The translations under genes were made by a program, and so were the position numbers. Below are positions 60,303-64,000 of a stretch of 64,000 bases of DNA, piece after piece (positions within the stretch are counted from its first letter, which is position 1; each line of letters begins with the position of its first letter). This DNA comes from Desulfobacterales bacterium. GTDB taxonomy: Bacteria; Desulfobacterota; Desulfobacteria; Desulfobacterales; JAEINQ01. The DNA lies in the NCBI GenBank assembly GCA_016342285.1, contig JAEINQ010000001.1, positions 1-64,000 on the forward strand, read 5' to 3'. The notes beneath the pieces were generated by a model. It did no database searches and was not told the DNA's origin. It saw only the letters and a program-made list of their open reading frames with translations.

Positions 60303-60463
60303 GGTCGGCTCCACAAGATTATGGCCCCGGGTCGACAGACCTCTCGGAGCAGCTAAAACAGATAGTAAAATCGGCTATATGCTACATGGGATCGATCCTG
60401 GGGTCAAGACACACCGCTTTCAATCAGCCTTTCATTCAGAATCGAGCAGAGATACCATTGGCC

Positions 60464-61483
60464 ATGTCCGATCTCTCCCATCGACTCAACCGTCCCCTGA
60501 CCATCGGGACCAGGACCATTCCCGGCCGCCTGGTCCTGGCCCCCTTGAGCAAGATCGGCAACCTTGCCTTTCGCCGGATGGTTTCCGGATACGGCGGCTG
60601 CGGCCTGCTTTTTTCAGAGATGTGCGGGGCACGTAGCGCGCCCCAGGGCAAAGGCACCAACGCCCGGGGATTTCTCTGGCGCCCGGCCGAACTGGATCGT
60701 CTGGTTTGTCAGATCTTCGACAGCGATCCGGAAATCATGGCGGCGGCTGCCGCCCGGGTGGAAGCGGCGGGTTTTTTCGGCGTCGACCTGAATTTTGGTT
60801 GCGCCGTGGCGGCCCTGTGCCGCCGGGGATGCGGCGCAGCGCTGCTCAAAACGCCCAAACAGGCCGAAGCCATCGTGGCCGCCGTTCGAAAGGCGGTCGA
60901 CGGCCCCCTCTTCGTCAAATTCCGCACCGGCTGGCAGGACAATCCGAAGGCTGCCGCCGGTATGGCACGTCGCTTCGAGGGCGCCGGGGCCGACGCCCTG
61001 ACCTTTCACCCCCGGGTGGCACCGGACCGACGGTCCAGGCCGGCCAATTGGGACCGTATCGGCCAGGTCAAGGCTGCCGTGTCGATCCCGGTCTTTGGAA
61101 ACGGCGACGTCTTCACCTCATCGGACTGTCTGCGCATGCTCGACACCACCGATTGCGACGGCGTGGCATTGGGCCGGATAGCCATCGCCCGGCCCTGGGT
61201 TTTTGCCGAGTGGACCGGCGCCCTCGATCCTGAATCCGACATTTTCCACAACTGCGCCCTGGCGCTGTTCGAACAGCTCAACCGGTGGTACGGCCCCCAA
61301 ATCGCCATGCGCCGGTTTCACCGGTTCAGCGCCTACTTTAGCGCCAATTTCCGCTTTGGCCACACCTTCTTCCGCTCCATCTGCAAGGCCCGGGACCCCG
61401 ATGCCGTGGTCGCGGCTGTAGAGCGCTTCTTTGAGCAGGAACCGGAGGTTCTTTCAAGACCCAACATCACCCTCTTTCGATGA
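60464..61483 (+). CDS. dus: tRNA-dihydrouridine synthase
   Basis: The protein has 339 residues from ATG 60464 (MSDLSHRLNRPLTIGTRTIP). It is a flavin-dependent Dus-family TIM barrel that reduces uridine in tRNA. LAPLSKIGNLAFRRMV, FGVDLNFGC (the catalytic Cys) and CGAALLKTPK are visible. Pro after the Cys is replaced by Ala (NFGCAVAALCRRG), a variation seen in some groups. Later motifs are VFGNGDVFTSSD and CDGVALGRIAI. It ends 30 bp inside the convergent protease gene. Confidence 0.9.
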   Translation: MSDLSHRLNRPLTIGTRTIPGRLVLAPLSKIGNLAFRRMVSGYGGCGLLFSEMCGARSAPQGKGTNARGFLWRPAELDRLVCQIFDSDPEIMAAAAARVEAAGFFGVDLNFGCAVAALCRRGCGAALLKTPKQAEAIVAAVRKAVDGPLFVKFRTGWQDNPKAAAGMARRFEGAGADALTFHPRVAPDRRSRPANWDRIGQVKAAVSIPVFGNGDVFTSSDCLRMLDTTDCDGVALGRIAIARPWVFAEWTGALDPESDIFHNCALALFEQLNRWYGPQIAMRRFHRFSAYFSANFRFGHTFFRSICKARDPDAVVAAVERFFEQEPEVLSRPNITLFR

Positions 61484-63346
61484 ACCGGCAAACAAGTCGG
61501 CCAGCTTCAGTACCAGCGCCAGGCGCTGACCGCCCCGTTCCACGGTCAATTGCAGCCGGGTGCCGGCCGGACCGGTAAAGAGCCGCTCCAGGTCTCCGGG
61601 GCCTGCCGGCAGCGGACCCGGCCCACCGGCAGCCGACACGATAAGATCCCCGGTACGGCACCCGGCCGCCTCAGCCGGGGTTCCGGGTGCCACAAAGACG
61701 ATGCGGGCCAGGGCGCCCGGGGTTGACGTTAGCTGAAGCCCGCTTTGATCCCGGGCAAAGCGCCGGTTGAAGTGGCGCCCTTTTTCCACGATCACCTGTT
61801 GCCGGGCATAGTCCAGGTAGAGTACGAAATGCCGCAACAGGCGGTTTCCGGCATTTCCCGCCAGCTCGCCGCCGCCATGGATCCCCCGGCCCTTTTCGTA
61901 AGGAACGCCAATCAACGGCGCCTTTACGGTCAGACCGCCCAGTTCAGCGGAATCAAAGGCAATGGTCCGCTCGCGAAACTCCCCACCCAGGCCTGCGCTG
62001 AGACGATCCACGCCGGGCCGGTCTAAAAACCCGTGGCCCTGGGCAAAGGGGAAATGAAAGGCCATGTCAAAAGCGCCCAGATCCAGGCTCCAGCGCCCCT
62101 TGTAACGGCTGTCTATCACGATGGGAACGGTAAACATGCGGTCTTTTAAAGGCGCATCGATCACCTGTCCCGGACCCTGGTAAACGAACCGTTCCGGTGC
62201 GTAAAGGGACAGGGTCTGTTCAGCGTAATCAATGCGGGTGACAAACCGGGAAAGGAAATCATAACCCAGAATCCCGGTGACCGACGGCCCCTGGAACCGC
62301 TCGGAGAGCCCTTCAAAGGCAAAGGCGGTCTGGGAGGCCATACGAACCGCCCCCACCCGGAAATCGGGCAGCTTCACGAACTGCAGATCGAAAACCGCCG
62401 CGCTGCCATATCCCCGGATCTTCCCTGCCGGGGTCAGCCCCAAGGCGTTGGCCGCCCCGGCATCGATCAGGCTCATGCTGGCCCCGCTGTCCAGGACCCA
62501 CAAAGAGGTCCGGCCCGCCATGGTCACCGGCAAAAAAATGGTGTTGTCGATGAATTCGAAGCCAATCCCCTCGGCGCTGCCCCCATTGTCAAATATCGCA
62601 TCCGCGGCGTCTTCCATCTGCGGCGCAAATAGCCAGGGGTCCACCATGGCGTCTGCCCGAAACAGGGTCAACTGAACGGTTTCGGTCTTGTCTCTGGGAA
62701 GAATCCGGCTTTCCCGTCGAAAGGCGCGCTGCAGCCCCTGAACCCACCGGTAATCGGAATAATCCGTGTGTACCTGGAAATCCGGCCGGACGTGGACGGT
62801 GCGGACCCGTCGATAGTCGTCGGTTCGAAAAAAATAGGTGGTGGTATCGGAATTGATCCGGTTGGCTATTTTCACCACGTGGCAGTTTGCCCCGTCCACC
62901 GCCGCCATGCCCTGATAGGCCATGACAAAGGGGTCTCCGGGCGTTTCCAGATAAGCAAAATCGTCGAAAAGCGCCTGAATTCGTCGACGCTTCAGGGCTT
63001 CGGGGTCCCGATCAATCTGGCGCTTGCCGTTGGTGTCCACCTGCCAGGCAAAAACGCCCGTATCACCGAAGGACTGGGCGATTACCGAAAAGTCCTCGGC
63101 CCGCCGGTATCGCAGAATGCGCCCCTGCCACTGACGGAACCGGCCGATCGTGCCGTCCATAACAACGGTCCCTTCGGCATATCCGGTCCGCTCCCCGCGA
63201 GTCCGCGCCAGCCCCCCCATGGCCGCGTAATGACGCAGAAAGACCTCCCGGGCCCGGTCCGGATCGGCACGACCGGTCGAACCCAGGGTCAAAAGGGCCA
63301 CAATCGCGGCAACCGGGCAAAAACAGCGAAAAAAGACAGTATTCAC
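61454..63346 (-). CDS. Exported aspartyl protease with PDZ domain
   Basis: The protein has 630 residues from GTG 63346; AGGAG lies 8-9 nt upstream, and the frame extends to 63418 without support. A signal peptide (CPVAAIVALLTLGSTGRAD) is present. Two retropepsin-like half-domains each carry an active-site motif, LDSGASMSLI and LDLGAFDMAF. The C-terminal PDZ domain includes APGTPAEAAGCRTGDLIV. Likely periplasmic or membrane-attached through the signal. It overlaps dus at its 3' end, an arrangement of convergent genes. Confidence 0.85.
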   Translation of the reverse strand: MNTVFFRCFCPVAAIVALLTLGSTGRADPDRAREVFLRHYAAMGGLARTRGERTGYAEGTVVMDGTIGRFRQWQGRILRYRRAEDFSVIAQSFGDTGVFAWQVDTNGKRQIDRDPEALKRRRIQALFDDFAYLETPGDPFVMAYQGMAAVDGANCHVVKIANRINSDTTTYFFRTDDYRRVRTVHVRPDFQVHTDYSDYRWVQGLQRAFRRESRILPRDKTETVQLTLFRADAMVDPWLFAPQMEDAADAIFDNGGSAEGIGFEFIDNTIFLPVTMAGRTSLWVLDSGASMSLIDAGAANALGLTPAGKIRGYGSAAVFDLQFVKLPDFRVGAVRMASQTAFAFEGLSERFQGPSVTGILGYDFLSRFVTRIDYAEQTLSLYAPERFVYQGPGQVIDAPLKDRMFTVPIVIDSRYKGRWSLDLGAFDMAFHFPFAQGHGFLDRPGVDRLSAGLGGEFRERTIAFDSAELGGLTVKAPLIGVPYEKGRGIHGGGELAGNAGNRLLRHFVLYLDYARQQVIVEKGRHFNRRFARDQSGLQLTSTPGALARIVFVAPGTPAEAAGCRTGDLIVSAAGGPGPLPAGPGDLERLFTGPAGTRLQLTVERGGQRLALVLKLADLFAGSSKEGDVGS

Positions 63347-63571
63347 GCTCGGGTTCTCCTGGACGTAAGCGTTTTCCGCTACCGGAAAACCATACATCGA
63401 AAAAGGGCCTGCGAGCAATGGTCAATCAGGGATGCAAAAAAGGTTCAGAAAATGAAAACCATTGAAATCCGTACGGTTTAACGCTATAGGAAATGTTCTC
63501 CCAACAGGCCGGCGTTCCTGATGCCAGGGGCCTTACGACGGCTGTGGCTACACTCTCGCGATGCGTTCACC

Positions 63572-64000
63572 ATGACCCGAAACCATAAATTTCTCAAAAG
63601 CCCTAGCTTCTGGCGCCTGATCGGCCTCACCCTTTTGGCTGCCCAGATATTGACCGCCGCCATGGTGGCCGCCATGGAGATGATGTATAAGGGGCACGTG
63701 CCTGCCCAGGGGCTGATCATTGGCGCCGTCTCCGCCCTGGTCATCACCCCGGTTATCACATCGGTCTTCTATGTGCTCATGGTGCAACTGCGCAGTGCTG
63801 CCGATGGGGCCTCGCACAAGGCCAGGCATTACCGATCCGTCATCGACGTCATCGCCGACGGCTATTACGAGGTCAACCTCAAGGGCCGGTTCGTCTATTT
63901 CAACGATGCCCTCTGCGAAATTCTCGGTGCCACCCGGGCCGAAATGACCGACGCCAACTATCGCGACGTGATTCATTTCGCGGAATCCGAAAAGCTCTAC
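63572..64000 (+). CDS. Membrane PAS-domain sensor (partial, continues past the window)
   Basis: The open frame runs from ATG 63572 to the window end (143 codons). Upstream in-frame ATG 63521 is possible; neither has a good ribosome site. Two transmembrane helices (LIGLTLLAAQILTAAMVAAM; LIIGAVSALVITPVITSVFY) are followed by a PAS domain beginning RSVIDVIADGYYEVNLKGRF (VYFNDALCEILGATR). Sensor histidine kinases and diguanylate cyclases have this layout; the output domain is outside the window. Confidence 0.8.
   Translation, partial: MTRNHKFLKSPSFWRLIGLTLLAAQILTAAMVAAMEMMYKGHVPAQGLIIGAVSALVITPVITSVFYVLMVQLRSAADGASHKARHYRSVIDVIADGYYEVNLKGRFVYFNDALCEILGATRAEMTDANYRDVIHFAESEKLY

Noticed and set aside
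60386..60463. Dus start at 60386
   Set aside because: The first residues before 60464 are not conserved; family N-termini begin near MSDLSHRLNRPL.

Overview
The window is about 64 kb of GC-rich bacterial chromosome. It carries the complete cytoplasmic sulfate activation and APS reduction set: sat on the plus strand and, convergent to it, aprBA-qmoABC on the minus strand. With Qmo, the other gene content (DUF4388 response regulator, infC operon, rimP-nusA-infB cluster) and the dense palindromic intergenic repeats, this points to a sulfate-reducing Desulfobacterota bacterium, most likely a Desulfobacterales member of the Desulfosarcina/Desulfococcus type. That assignment is inference from gene content; no 16S gene is present.

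Layout. 1-2.6 kb: a repeat end, a small exported protein and a UvrD/PcrA-type helicase. 2.8-12.3 kb: sat, then (reverse) qmoC, qmoB, qmoA, aprA, aprB, with a consensus promoter and a leader of about 240 nt ahead of aprB and a long inverted repeat between aprA and qmoA. 12.5-17.9 kb: three YkgJ-type cysteine-cluster proteins, an SDR protein lacking the catalytic lysine, a decayed COG3146-type acyltransferase and a dGTPase. 18.0-25.0 kb: an HsdR-N-like protein and a TadA-like deaminase, then infC (AUA start), rpmI, rplT, pheS, pheT, a MerR regulator and tRNA-Gly(CCC). 25.2-37.2 kb: a translation and RNA-metabolism superoperon, rimP-nusA-infB-ylxP-rbfA-nrnA-truB-rpsO-pnp-M16 peptidase-dut. 37.4-50 kb: mixed metabolism, membrane and flagellar-type export genes (FliK-like and FlhB C-terminal-like), TrmO, TPR, ribbon-helix-helix and PlsC. 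50-64 kb: a DAHP synthase behind a tryptophan-type leader peptide and attenuator, a rubrerythrin, an MFS transporter, a LOG-family protein, a Nudix hydrolase beside a cereblon-like CULT-domain protein, a GGDEF protein, tRNA-Gly(GCC), a response regulator, a Dus enzyme, an exported aspartyl protease with PDZ domain, and the start of a membrane PAS sensor.

How the genes work together. Sat makes APS from sulfate and ATP, AprAB reduces APS to sulfite and AMP, and QmoABC passes menaquinol electrons to AprAB. The next 20 kb is mostly conserved translation machinery in its usual order.

The most notable items are the Trp leader/attenuator ahead of aroF, the CULT protein with cereblon-identical Cys and Trp spacing, the AUA start of infC, and at least four families of dispersed palindromic repeats. 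One repeat family is a hairpin whose stem sequence covaries between copies. Another is a MITE-like element of about 125-130 bp with terminal inverted repeats.
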